Part shown: positions 23,847 through 36,309 of the stretch, one piece after another
How the letters are laid out: each line of letters opens with the position of its first letter
Position numbering within the stretch: the stretch's first letter is position 1
Source: Epinephelus fuscoguttatus
Lineage: Eukaryota; Chordata; Actinopteri; Perciformes; Serranidae
NCBI RefSeq assembly: GCF_011397635.1
Contig: NC_064759.1
Coordinates: 11,800,428-11,864,427, forward strand
Length of the DNA stretch: 64,000 nt
Reading direction: 5' to 3'
Made by a program: the position numbers and the translations under genes
The notes under the pieces: model-generated
Seen by the model: only the letters and a program-made list of their open reading frames with translations
Told to the model about the DNA's origin: nothing
Databases searched by the model: none

Positions 23847-23883
<37 letters not shown>
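23844..23883 (+). repeat. (TA)n microsatellite
   Basis: A run of TA/ATAA in the nr4a3 3' UTR, capable of forming a hairpin in RNA. Confidence 0.9.
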
Positions 23884-23887
<4 letters not shown>

Positions 23888-24142
23888 TAATATTTTGAAG
23901 TGTTTTTAGCTTTTTCAAATATTGTGGTACGAGTTGTGCATTGTTTTTTGAAGAAGAGAAACAAAAAAAGAAAAAAAGTTGCTGTTTTTTCAATGTCCCT
24001 CTTTGGTTTGAGTTTCCTGTTCGATATTTTTTTTTCTTTCTCTTTGGTTCACTGGATTTTCTGTTCAGCACTTTGAAATCATAAACTAGTTCTGATTATT
24101 CTGCCCGACTGCGTCCCGTGTTTTGATTTTCCTTTTTTTTTA

Positions 24143-24148
24143 ATTAAA
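24143..24148 (+). terminator. Candidate poly(A) signal ATTAAA for nr4a3
   Basis: ATTAAA follows a T-rich stretch and is the only common hexamer variant I see in the AU-rich part of the 3' UTR. It is not supported by a cleavage-site consensus that can be judged by eye. Confidence 0.35.
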
Positions 24149-24248
24149 TGACTTTTACAGAAATTGCAAAAACAAATCCAAACACTAGTGTTTCAAGACT
24201 TTTTTAAAGTACACAAAAGATCACATTTGAGCTGATTTTATTCAGAAT

Positions 24249-24256
24249 GTGTGTGC

Positions 24257-24302
<46 letters not shown>
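24249..24302 (+). repeat. (GT)n microsatellite
   Basis: About 26 GT dinucleotides with two GC interruptions at the 5' end, just past the predicted nr4a3 transcript end. Confidence 0.95.
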
Positions 24303-24303
<1 letters not shown>

Positions 24304-24599
24304 TGGTTGGACACAAAAGCCTCTTGACAGGTAAAAGGCCTCGCCTCTCTCCCAAGGGACCCTTGGGCTCTCACAGAGAGTAGAGGGGGATTAGGAGAGT
24401 GAGAAGGGGGGAGGAAGAGGGAGGCGAGGACAGCTTCATGTTAGCATGAGGTCCAGATCAGCCTCCAGCCTCGTTAAACACCATCGATCGCCACGGTGAC
24501 ATTTCACAGCACATGCCGTCTATACTGTCACTGCCATCACTCACTCGTCCTCCTGCGCAACAGCATGAAGCACTAACACACACACATACACACACACTC

Positions 24600-25408
24600 T
24601 CTCGGACAGCCAGGTGATTGATAGTAACTGTGGTAGTGAAATTGTGAACAGCTCTATCTGTGTGTGTGTGTGTGTGTGTGTGGGAGAAAGTGAGGGAAAG
24701 AAAAAAGTGCACCGGAGTAAAGTTCAGTGTGAGGAGGAAGGAGTACAAACACTAAACTCTTTGATGTGATACAACACAAAATCCCAATGAATTTAAATGT
24801 GTTTCTGTCTACGGTGCCGGACCTAGCCCATGCGGCACCCTAAGGAAGCTCCCCCACCCACCCTTTTTATTTTAGTGGGTGGCTTGCTATGTCACTTATA
24901 GGAAAACCCGCCACTGCCTGTCTAATAAAGCACAAACAAAAACATAAACAGCTTCCAGTGGTAAATAATAACCAGGAAGTGCACATGCCAGGTGATTGAC
25001 AGTAACTGTGGTAGTGAGACTGTGGACAGCTCTATCAGTGTGTGTGTGTGTGTGTGTGGGAAAAAGAAAGAGAAAGATAATAATGCACCAGAGTAAAGGT
25101 CAGACTAAAAAATTCAAGTGTGGAGTGCACATGCAAGATGTTACACAACACAAGTCCCAAGAAATTTTTATATGTTTCTGTCTACTGAGCCGGACGTAAC
25201 AGATTTGGCACCCTAGGGAAGCCCCCCCACCCCACACTTTAAAAATTAAAATTATTATTAATTTTAATAGGTGGCTAACAGAAAAACACACCACTGTCTG
25301 TCTAATAAAACACAAATGGAAAAACACCAAATGCTTTTAGTGGTTAATAATAAGCAGGAAGTGCACATGCCAGGTGATTGATAGTAACTGTTAAAGTGAG
25401 ATTGTGGA

Positions 25409-25465
<57 letters not shown>

Positions 25466-25640
25466 AGAAAGAAAGAGAAAGAAAAAGTGCACCAGAGTAA
25501 AGGTCACAGTGAGAATACAGGCGTGGAAGACACTAAATCTATGATGTGACACAATACAAAATCCCAAGAAATTTAAATATGATTCTGTCTACAGTGCCAG
25601 ACCTAGCAGATCTGGCACCCTAGGCAAGCTCTCCCTGCCC
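24600..25640 (+). repeat. ~380 bp tandem repeat, three units
   Basis: 'CCAGGTGATTGA-AGTAACTG' recurs at about 24610, 24988 and 25368, each followed by a (TG)n run, 'GAAAGAGAAAG', 'GCACC-GAGTAAAG', 'TTTCTGTCTAC-G-GCCGGAC' and 'GGCACCCTA'. Spacing is about 378-380 bases. The (TG)n tract has expanded most in the third unit (25411-25462). A partial fourth unit ('CTGCCACTGCCTGTCCAATAAAAG' and 'GTGGTAAATAATAACAAGGAAGTG') lies at 26340-26500, separated by unrelated sequence. Confidence 0.85.
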
Positions 25641-26904
25641 CTGCTCCAGTTTTAATGATGATGATGACCGTGATCATTATTATTATTGTTATTGTTAATC
25701 AGGGATCTTCAAAGTTTTCAGGCAGGAACAGAGCAGGACCCTCTACTACATACACTTTATAAAACTGAGTTGCACTTGGGTTAATTCTCTGAATATTATT
25801 GGGTCTTGTTTGCGTTTGCCTGTAGCTGCTAAGTCAGCAGCAGCTGTAGCATGGCTAGGTGCATTAGCACTTTCGCCAGGTGGACGGTGTGTCAAAATCT
25901 CTTGTTTGAAAAGTCAGAAAACGATCCACTGTGGTTCACTATGTCCGTACACTTAAAGTAATAGCACAGCTAATTGGCCAGTATGTTTCAATGGAATGTA
26001 AATGTTAGCTAGCTAGCTGCACAGTGATTTAGCGTTAACTAGCTCACATGATTGTAAGTTTCAAACATGTTTTTTTTAATGAATAGGCTAATTTATCTTT
26101 GCTAATTTTATGTTGGATTAATAATGTGTATTTTCTAACATATTTAAATTTAAAATCAAAAGATGGAAAAAAAAATGTAATGAATCAAACTTAAATCAAA
26201 TGATTTGGAGGCCTTCCTGCTGTAACCCTGAAGACCCCATACGGGCTGTGGACCCCATGTTGAAAAATCAGGATTATTGTTATTATTACCATCAATAATG
26301 ATAATTTAATAGATGGCTGCCAACATTGCAAAATAAAAATCTGCCACTGCCTGTCCAATAAAAGAAAATATTTAGGTTTAACAACACAAAATGCTTTAAG
26401 TGGTAATAATAACCAAGGTAAGTATAATTATTTTGTAGTTTTTCTATTTAATTTATGTAGAAAATTTAGTGGTAAATAATAACAAGGAAGTGCACACTGT
26501 TTCTCTGTATCTACACGTGTGTCTGCGTGTAACATGACAGGCAAGAACACCTGTCCTGTCCTAGATTGTGACATCTCTGTATTTGATCAACACACAGGAA
26601 AAAGACAATTCACACTATTTTTTGCTGCGGTGTGAGTGTGTACTGTATGTGCGCAAATGAACACGTGTTAATCCCATTTCCACGACAGTGACATCTCTGA
26701 GTGACAAGTGAAATAACACGACCAGGAAGCTGAGAGCTCTGCTCCAAGCTTGAAACACACACACACACACACACTCAAACTTGTCCACACACACGCACAT
26801 AGTGAGCTGTCAGTCTCCTGGCCGATCGATTAGTGCTGACAGATAGCAGATATCCCCGGAGTCTTAATTAGAGGTCCCATTAGAACACACACACAAATAC
26901 ATAT

Positions 26905-26905
<1 letters not shown>

Positions 26906-26955
<50 letters not shown>
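26906..26955 (+). repeat. (CA)n microsatellite
   Basis: About 25 uninterrupted CA dinucleotides. Confidence 0.95.
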
Positions 26956-26957
<2 letters not shown>

Positions 26958-27435
26958 CAAATCCTAATCCATTCAGAAATGCAAAACGACCCCTTTAAGT
27001 CTGATGTTATCAAGATGTGTACGTGTGAACGAGAAACCTGCATGTTTACTAAAACACACAGCATGTTGAAATCTGAATTTGACGTGTCACAGCAGGAGAA
27101 GCACAGGTGTAAATAATAAAAATGAATTATGGCTGTGTTCCATTTAGCTGCTTCAGCGTCAGGGTCCTGGTATTGTGCACGCTGGCTCACTGTCACACCG
27201 TCATGGCTTATGTTATTAGTAACACCTGTGCTTTTCCTATGACAAGTCAAGATGTCTGCTGTGAAAAAAACGGCCCGTATCCGCTGAGCTGTCAGGATGT
27301 GCTGATCACACCTCCTTTAAAAACAGTAAGATGCAGGAGGTAAGAAGTGAACGGAGCTCCCTGCCGGCTTCCTCTCCTGCTGACAAACTTCCTGGATTAG
27401 ATGAATGGCACCTGAGTCCTCCTGAGCCTCACACA

Positions 27436-27439
27436 CATA

Positions 27440-27498
<59 letters not shown>
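27436..27498 (+). repeat. (CA)n microsatellite
   Basis: About 31 uninterrupted CA dinucleotides, the longest dinucleotide run in the window. Confidence 0.95.
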
Positions 27499-27501
<3 letters not shown>

Positions 27502-28226
27502 GGCAGACACATAAACCTAAACATTTTTGATGATTTGCTATTTAGACTTTCACTGTCAGCTTTGTTCTTCCCCCTCAGTCTGCAACTCTGGGAGTCCCCC
27601 TGGAAGTGGACAGACAGCAAAAATAAATGCACGCACACACACACACACACACACACACTATGTGTACAGCATCAGGGGAAATCCCCTCTCGCTGGGGACT
27701 GTGTGTTTTACTGTGGCCCCTTGCATGGAGCATCCGCTGAGGGAAGAGTGTGTGGGGAGTTGGCCTAAATGTCAAAGGTAAAAGGTGTTGAAGAAGAGGA
27801 GTGGAAACATGCAATAGACCCACTCATGCAGGCTGATCTCAGAGTAGAGGAGGGGGAACCCCAAGGCTCTGTCTCTGTCTTTCTCCCAAACACAACACAG
27901 ACAAAAACATTCATGATTCTTTCCACAGGATCGATGCTATTTACACATGCAGCCAACCGTGACAAGCCAAACAGAAACGACAACAAATAAAAACATTTGC
28001 TGATATGCAACATTAAATCTAATCACTCATCTCTTCTCCATAACCACAGTTACTGTATTACTGTATTATTTTGTGTTGTTGGGACCAGGGCTGTGATCTG
28101 AGGATGAATTTTCAATATATTGCCGCTGCTTGAAATATCACCATGCTCGCGTTGTTTTTGGTAGTCTAGTCTTTATGAGTAACTGTGACACATTTTGAAA
28201 GGTCACATGTATATACCACCTCGTCA

Positions 28227-28228
<2 letters not shown>

Positions 28229-28271
<43 letters not shown>
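28229..28271 (+). repeat. (CA)n microsatellite
   Basis: About 21 uninterrupted CA dinucleotides. Confidence 0.95.
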
Positions 28272-28273
<2 letters not shown>

Positions 28274-29999
28274 GACCCCAGAGTCTTTTAAATGACAACC
28301 TTTAACCACACGTTATGACACCACTGCAGGGCTGTAGCCAGGATTTTGGAAATTTCAAGGTTGTGAAGTCCAAGGGCCCCCAGCAAAACCCCACGCACGA
28401 AATGTTTGACTTGCCACAAAAGAAAGTATTTAAATTGCCCAAAGTTCTGTTAATCATTTAACAATTACACTGTAAAAAGAAAGATGGGAAACACAGTCAC
28501 CTTATTATGAATCATTTATTTGATCTAGCTCCAACAGACAGTGCATCAGAGACAGAGAAAGTTGCAGCACTCCAGGATTACGGCAGCCGGCATACCGACG
28601 CAACACCACCGATTTGATTTTTATGAAAAAAACATTTTGATTCTTTCAATCTGAGGACCCTTTCGGACTAAAGGGACTGGAATAACTTCAAGAGTAATCG
28701 AGGAACGAACACATAATTTGAGGTAGCCAACAACCTGCTTTGATACATCTGAAGAACTTCTATTAAAAAAATGAACTGCTTGGCAACCAGACTAGGCATC
28801 TAATTGAGACAGGTGTTTATTTGTCAAAATTCGTAGCCACACAGAGCTAGTAAAAGGGACTGGGCTTTTAATTTAAGTTTTATAGCGCTTCCTGTAAATT
28901 TCATTTCCCTTTGTCATGATCAGAATGTTGTAATTATGATGGAATACACCAAAACCTTTTTATTACAATTTATCCATTTAGCCCATTTTTATTTTATATT
29001 GAGTTTAATTAAAACTGGTCAACATTTTTTCATTGACATTTAAAAAAAGTCTGTGGTCACCGGTGAAAAGGTTCAGAAATGGTTCAAAAGTGAACGTTTT
29101 TTCACCAATTATTTGTAGAAGTTGCTTTAACGTTCACATTTAGACCATATTTCACTGGGATTTGCAATAGTGAGATTTTTTATCCTCTACAGTCTGCAAA
29201 TAATATCATTATTTTGGAGCCTAAGTAAGAAATCGCATACAAATTTCTCAGTTGAAAGTTGCAACTCTCAGTTAGGCCTATATATGGTCGAAATGTTACC
29301 ATTCAATCAGTGTCTTCAAAAAAACTTTCACTTTTTAACCTGTTCTGAATGTCTTCTCACTAACATTGTTTTTTAAACACCTTTTAAACCTCAAAATGCT
29401 CACTGCAATATAAAACTGTAGAAGTGGTTCTGGCTTTGGGATGACAACATACCACATACGTTGTCACACTAACACATTTACAGCTCTCACTTAAAATACA
29501 AGAAGACCATGTGACACATACTACAAAAAAAATTGTATTTATCAAGCAACAATTTGAATGTAACATGAAAAATGCATTTTAAATACAATTACAATGAAAT
29601 AGGAAAATACATAATTGATATAAGGTCCCTCTGGTTAAAGGAAGAAGTTTGATATGGTGGAAACCTGTAACTAAAATAAATAAAATACTGTATGTATGCA
29701 AAAATACTGTATGTATGCAATAGAAAAATATGTCATAAAATCCTACACAACCTAAAAAAAACCTAACCCATAGTATTTGGATCAAATATTTGGAGTAAAA
29801 TTAAATTATGATACTATAGTAGGAGCTGGTGGTCAGTTGCCTCCTGTAACTTAAACCCTCCATTTTAACGAGGTCTTCTTCATTTTTTCTTTTTGCACGT
29901 TTTTTCGCCCTGGTATAAAACAACACCATTAAATACAGTCAACACAAGAAAAAAACACTTGAGTATTATTCAAAATTCAAAAAAACTGACGTGTCGTTT

Positions 30000-30247
30000 A
30001 ACAGTACGGTGACGGGTCACAGTGATAAGGAACACAATGTGCTGCGGGTGCTGGTTGAGGTCGGAAACTATTCTTGGACGCACTGGGAAGAGAGTTGTTT
30101 ACAAACAGCCAAATGTCAGGAAGGAAAAAAGCGAAAGTGCTGCTGAAAATGAGCAAATGAAGCGAAACGGTACTTTCCGACACACTATGGAGGCTCATGC
30201 CATCCTTTAGCGAATATAAATCATATCCTGGATTGATGTTTTCAGTG
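30000..30247 (+). other. Candidate stx17 non-coding exon 1
   Basis: A moderately GC-rich stretch after 1.5 kb of AT-rich DNA. It ends at a strong donor, 'TTTTCAGTG|GTAAGTGTC', 1.7 kb upstream of the exon that carries the stx17 start codon. Syntaxin 17 genes have a non-coding first exon, so this is the best candidate. The 5' boundary is a guess. Confidence 0.45.
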
Positions 30248-30689
30248 GTAAGTGTCTCTGTGTGTCCTGTTAAGTTTCATTTATCTGTCAGGTGACTGGT
30301 AAACTGGTGTTACAAGATGGTCTGGCTAAATCAGTGAGTTAGCTAAACTCTATTAAGAGTTATCTAACTGCTCGAGATGCTGCTAGCTTCAGAACTAAGC
30401 TAACAGCTACATGCTATGCTATTAGAACGTTCATTTAGCAGCTTAGCTAACTAGCCAACTGTTAACAAAGCGTATGTGTGTGAATTATACGTCACCAGCT
30501 CTCTCCCACTCAGATTAAGTTTCCTGACTTACATATTAAAACTTATATCTATACTGGGGTGTACAGAATACTTTAAATGACTTGATATTAGCTTCAGCAT
30601 TTAATAGCAATTAAGATAAATAACCCTCAGTGACTAAACAGTAGAAGAATCATAAAGTATAATGGACATTTACATGGCACAGTGTCATG

Positions 30690-30960
30690 TAGGGGTGCAA
30701 CAAAAAGATTTTCATTATCAATTAAATTGTCAATTATTTTTCAGTTAACTGATTGTTAGTCACAGTTTCTCAGAGCCCAAGGTTATGTATTTAAGTTGCT
30801 TGTTCTGTCCAGCAATTAACCCCAACAATCCCAAACCCCATATTTAAAATGACAGAGAAAAGCAGCACTTTTGAGAAGCTGGAAACTGAATGAGAGGATG
30901 CTTGATGCATGACGTAAAAGTAAGGCTTTACGATTAATTAAAATATTATGAAAATAAATG
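30690..30960 (+). mobile_element. Fragment of a teleost non-autonomous DNA element (left end)
   Basis: Begins 'TAGGGGTGCAACAAAAAGAT', continues with the AT-rich 'TTTTCATTATCAATTAAATT', then 'CACAGTTTCTCAGAGCCCAAGG', a layout I recognise from abundant fish elements with ends like AGGGCTGCAACTA. Only the left half is present. A right end of the same kind lies at 38900-39034. Confidence 0.6.
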
Positions 30961-31958
30961 ACTTTATTTTGAACCAAAAATAATAAAAACAGTGTTCGAG
31001 AAGGAGTAGGTAGAAGAGAAACATACATTTCACTACCCCTTTCTTACATTTCTTCTTTTAACTTGTATTATTTCAACAAATTCCCAAATTTATTTACAAC
31101 TAATATACAACTACCCCCAGTCTATTTACCACCCAATTAAATAAATAAGTAATAAGCCCAGTTTATTTACAGTCTAGGTACCGCCCAGTGTTACAAAATA
31201 AGTATGCACTACCCTAACACAGCCTTTCCTCATCTATGTACCTGCCAAAAATATATTTTTTGTATGCTTGTGCTTTGTTTATTGACATAGCAATATAGCC
31301 AAGTGTGATATCCAGATTTCAGGAGCTGCTAATTTTTTTTTTTTTTTTTTTTTTTTTTAATTAAAGTAAAATGTTGTCACAACATAGGATCACAAATGAA
31401 GCATTGCAGTGCTACAGAGATGCCCTGGCCTACAAATCATATTACAGGCATAAGAGAGCAGCAAAATCGCATTATTATAATTTTCAGTGAAGATAAAATG
31501 CAAAAATTGCTATTTCAACTAACATGAAAACTCATATCACTGTCGAAATCTGTTGAAATAATTGCAGTAGGATTTATTTTTGGAAATTGTGCAGCTGAAC
31601 TTAAAAGTTCAACAGATTCCCCAAATTGTTGACTACTTTGCTGCCTTCTAATCGATTGATCGAGTTGTAGTTCCTGCCTAGCTGTTATACTGTCAGTGTA
31701 TGATGTAAGTAGTAATACTTCAGTTACTCTTTCCCTCCAAGGATGCTGGCAAGAAAAAAAATGTATTAGTCTTATGGAGGTGCCAGTTTTAGATGTGTGG
31801 GCAGACCCGCATGTGTCACTGAGTTTATTCATTTGATTTATGTATTTATTAAAATCATACTCTGCTGGTATTTACAGTGTGTGTGGGGGCAGTGAGATAA
31901 AGCTGAGCAGGTGCAGTGTCTAAGTTACAAAGAGGTGTTGGCTGTGGGCAGTCAGCAG
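30961..31958 (+). other. stx17 first intron, remainder
   Basis: AT-rich, with a run of about 26 T at 31333-31358. No coding exon is supported. Confidence 0.5.
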
Positions 31959-32086
31959 GACACATGGCAGAGGAAGGCAACAAGCTGACACTGAGGCGCC
32001 TGGAGGCACCGATCCACAAGTTCATTAAAGTGGCTCTACCCACGGACCTGGAGAGGCTGCAGAAACACCACAATAACATACTGAAG
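31959..32086 (+). CDS. stx17: stx17 exon with start codon
   Basis: The acceptor 'GGCAGTCAGCAG|GACAC' precedes ATG at 31964; donor 'CTGAAG|GTGACGG'. It encodes residues 1-41, MAEEGNKLTLRRLEAPIHKF and onward to the NNILK end. It is the first helix of the N-terminal regulatory region. Confidence 0.93.
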
Positions 32087-35000
32087 GTGACGGCTGAAAT
32101 CTGGCTGGACACATGATGGCACTCTCACATCCACACTCTTACTTCCGGTCCACAGATGGATAACACATAGTTTTCCCTTCATTTTCGCAGTACCAACAAA
32201 GCCAGCAATGGGAGCGGCTTCATCTGGAGCATATCAATGCCAGCAGAACTGTTCAGGTATACGATAACACTCTGTGAACATAAAAAAAAAGCATAAGTGT
32301 TTGTGTGTGTTTGTTAATTTGTGAAACGGAGGATGTGAGCCCCAATATGATCAACCAGTATGCAGTGGAACAAATTCACAACACTTCACATCTGCAACAA
32401 ACAGCGTCCTTGTCAACACTATAATCAAGTCAGAGCCTGGCAGATGTGTGAGTGTGAGCATTGCGTGGATGATGATGTGAATCACTGCCTCTTGAAATTC
32501 CTGAACAAGCATGACCCTGCAACTGCATAGTATATTTTTTGTCTCAAACTGTCTGGACACTGAGCTCAGTTCTGGAGAAACTTGATGTGTCCTGATTTGA
32601 GGTAACTAAGTGTTTCCAGTTTGAAATCTAACCTAAACCCAGTGGCAGGACAGTGAAGGGCGTCTTCATCCAGTTAAAGGGTACTGTGGTATTTTTCAAC
32701 CTGGACCCGATATTCCTATGTTTTTGTGTCCAAAATGTTTGAAACTGGTCCAGTATTGAGACAAAACAGTGCAGCCAGCAACTGCAAAACAGGCTTAAAG
32801 TGTTTGTTTTTGCCACTGACAGGCTCAGATTATTATTACAAGTGTCTGACAACATTATAGAAAGGACCCCCGCAGAGGAAGACCTCTTTGTTAAAGAGTA
32901 AGGTCTTTTTTGTTTGCTCAGAAAGAGCCCTGAAATCACTTTTGTCAAATCCACCAGACTCCATTTAAATAAATAGTAATTTTATCATAGTAAAACACAC
33001 TTCATTCAAAGTCGACAGAAACAAAAAAAAAAACCCACAAAAACCATCTTGGTGTGTCTTTCCACTAATCCAGGTATCACCAACTCTGGTTTCATTGAAA
33101 TGAGATCGTAATTCATCCAGTTACATGTGAAAATATGCTGGCTCTATACATGCTTAAATTGCTGTTTGTTCTGATGGAGTCTGGTAGGTTTGGTGATGCC
33201 GATTTTGGGACTGTTTATTTTTTGAACAAAAAAGGTCTTACTCTATCTCTGTGAGGATTCTTTCCATAATGTTGTCAGACATTTATAATAGTAATAATCT
33301 GAGACTGTTAGTGGCAAAAACTTTTAGTGGATGTAAATTGATGGTGCTCAATTGGCTGCAGCAGTCTCTCTCAATACTGGACTTGACATGATTTTTCGCT
33401 TAGACACAAAAACATAGGGAAAAAAGCGTCCAAATTGGAATATACTGAGGTTACTCCTTAAATATATGAGCGGAGGAGAGAGCTGTCCACTGTTGTACCG
33501 TGTTCTTGCTCTGACGTACAAAGCAGCTGAACCCTGCCACGCCACAATGAGCACGGTAAATGTTGTGTTAGATCAACAGAAAAAATAGCAGCTTGACACT
33601 CTCAGCACAAGGTCCAAAATACCTGCTGCACCGCCATATATGACCCCTTGTTATTACACAGACAAAATTCCTTTTTAAGGTGACATCATAACAACTAAAC
33701 CATCACTGTGACAACTGAGCCACTCCATCTGATGACGGTGGTTGAAAGCAAATAGAATAATTAAGGCAAATCTGTTCACATAGGACAAGCTTGCCTGAAA
33801 AACATTGGTCTGTTATCAAATCTAGATCAGTTATTTATGACTAAATAAACTTTCTGTATAGAAATTCACTCTTAGAAATCAGGGCAAGAAAAGAGCTGCT
33901 ACCAGACCTCAAACGGACCATCTCTTGTGTGTTAGTACTTGCAGTCTTGTTCACATGGTGGGTGTGAAATGTCTCAGAGGATGTTGTTGCCTGGAAGCTA
34001 CCATGTCTCTCAAGGTGAAATAACTCCAAACAGGCACAAACCCATCCTCTCACCATTACCCTGCAAACTCCAGGGACACACACAGAGTGCTTTCCTGTGT
34101 CTTCACGGTGTTAATCCAGAGTAGAGTTACTCTGCTTTGGACGTGTGTGCATGTGTGCTTATGTTCTATATCCTAGAAAGATGGACAGATGTTCGTAGGT
34201 AGGTAGATAGGTAGTAGGTGAACTAATGTTTTTCAGTCTGTTCATCCTTCGTCCCTCTTCCCAGAAAGACAGACTGCAGTCCCTCCCCCTACTTTTTGAT
34301 TGACATTTACTCCCACTAGCCTAGCGCCTAGCTAAACCCCAGACTCAGCACCCCCACCTTTACCACAGCAGCCAGCCACAGCAAACAGCGTGCGACAGGG
34401 GAGCGGAGTCAATACTGTTTTATCATGAATATCTACTATTGAGTCTGTGTTTGGTCACTCTGTCTGTGTGTTTGAGCTTCGTACGCTCACGGTTAATTTG
34501 TAGGCTGACACGTGCCTGACCTGACTGTCTCGCTGTTAATCAGTGTGTTTTTCAGTTTCATGCGCACCAGGACGAGAGTATGCATGTATGTTTATTCATG
34601 TTGTGTGATTAGCAGAATGTGTTATTGGCAGTGCGTTGACCCCCTGAGCCCGGGTCGGGCCGCGGCCTGCAGGGCTGATGGCTGGGATGTAATCCTCCTG
34701 TCACCCTCAGGGCACAGTGGGATGAGGGGGCTTGTGGTCCCCAGCCTCATATGTGAAGCTTATTAAGCCCACATCCCGACGCACACACACATTTCCCATC
34801 ACGAGAAGAGTTTACGGGGATGTTGAACCTGTCAGCATGAGCACTCCCTTTCAACTAGGGCAAAATGAACAGAAGTATTATTTTTTTGTGGATTTAAAAT
34901 GAGTTACATGTAGATTTAAAGTTAAGGATCATTTTGATTTTATGTCCCCTGGTGTAAGTCGTCAACTTGTGTTAAGAGAGAAATTGTTTTGTGTAAATTA

Positions 35001-36272
35001 ATATAAATGGTTGTGTGCCTTGTCTCATCTGTGACCTGTGTGTTTTTGCTGTGAGGGCTAGATTTAACTCGCCCTTCTGTCTATCCATGTGTCTCCTCAA
35101 GTCAAGCATCCCAGTACCTTACATTTTACTCCTCGTCTGTCCCCCTCTGACATGTATCAGACATTATCCTCAATCTTACTGAGAAACCTCCTTCCTGTCT
35201 TCCCCCCTGCAGCAGCTGAGAGCTAACATAAGAGAGATGGAGAAGCTGTGCGCACGGGTCCGTGCCGAAGACGCCGCCGCTCTGGATGCGCTCGTCAAGC
35301 CGGTCAGAGACAGGGCGTCAGCCGCCGCACAAGACTTCCTGCTTTTGCACTCTAACCCCGTGCCTCAGCCTGCGCCGGCAACACCACCTGCTGCTGAGCC
35401 GTCCAGCTGTGTGTCCAGCAGTCTCCACGCAGATGACAATGCGTGCGAGGAGCCAGCGTTTGGCAGGCAAATGCAGCTCCAGCTTCCAGAAATCCCTGCT
35501 GATCAGAGTGCGGCTGAGTCTTGGGACAACCTGGAAGAGGTATGAGGGCGGGACCTTAACATACAGTGTGGATGTCATATTCTATTTATACTTATCTTAA
35601 ATTCAGCGTAATTTATTTTTTTGAAGTAAATCTGGTCTTGTTGCTCATTGCTTTTGTGTTATAGACCCTTTTTTCAAGGTGTACAGAATATTCTTGAGAT
35701 GCAAGACAAGGTTTCAGTTAAAAAAGCTTTACTTCCTCTTGTAAAATATGAAATTAAACAAGGATCAGATCTTCAGGCCCAAATCTTGGCTCTTGTAACA
35801 TAGCATTGTCCTCCATGTTTACTATATATTTGTCTTTCTTTGATTCTAAACAAAGGAGGGGAATTTATTATTTTAGCCTGGAGCTTTTAGCATCATTAAA
35901 CTCCCTTTAACCGTCGTAAACAATAAAACTTTGCCCCGAAATGCTGCTACGATTTACCTCTTATAAATGGGTAGAGAAGGAAATCCAAAATAAACCGCAT
36001 AGAATGAAATGTGTCTTGAATAACAGTTGAACTGTTATGAAAGTTATCTGCACAGAAAGTTTAGCAAAACCTCAAACAACAGGTCTTCTTCACAGCAGAC
36101 ATTTTGACTTGTCGTAGGAGGAAACTCACAGTTGTGTCACTAATAACATTAAAGAAATACTTCACCCACAACACGGCCCTTTGCAAATCAATTAGTCATG
36201 ACGTGTTACCTTGAATTCATGAAGACGACTTTGCTTTTTCCCCCATGTCTTTACGGAAAACAGTAAATATCC

Positions 36273-36309
<37 letters not shown>

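Larger units (their letters stand above)
22447..24170 (+). other. nr4a3 3' untranslated region (predicted)
   Basis: After the stop there is about 1.7 kb without a supported coding frame, becoming AU-rich after 23800, with a (TA)n run at 23844-23883. No canonical AATAAA is seen. An ATTAAA at 24143-24148 is the best poly(A) signal candidate. The end of the transcript is inferred. Confidence 0.5.
25641..30000 (+). other. Intergenic region between nr4a3 and stx17
   Basis: No gene is supported. It holds long (CA)n runs (26906-26955, 27436-27498, 28229-28271), the partial fourth copy of the 380 bp repeat, and AT-rich sequence from 28.4 to 29.8 kb. The open frames at 27331-27823 are translations through CA repeats. 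Confidence 0.55.

Noticed and set aside
27331..27823. 145-codon frame and its overlapping minus frames
   Set aside because: Mostly His-Thr and Cys-Val runs from (CA)n/(GT)n.
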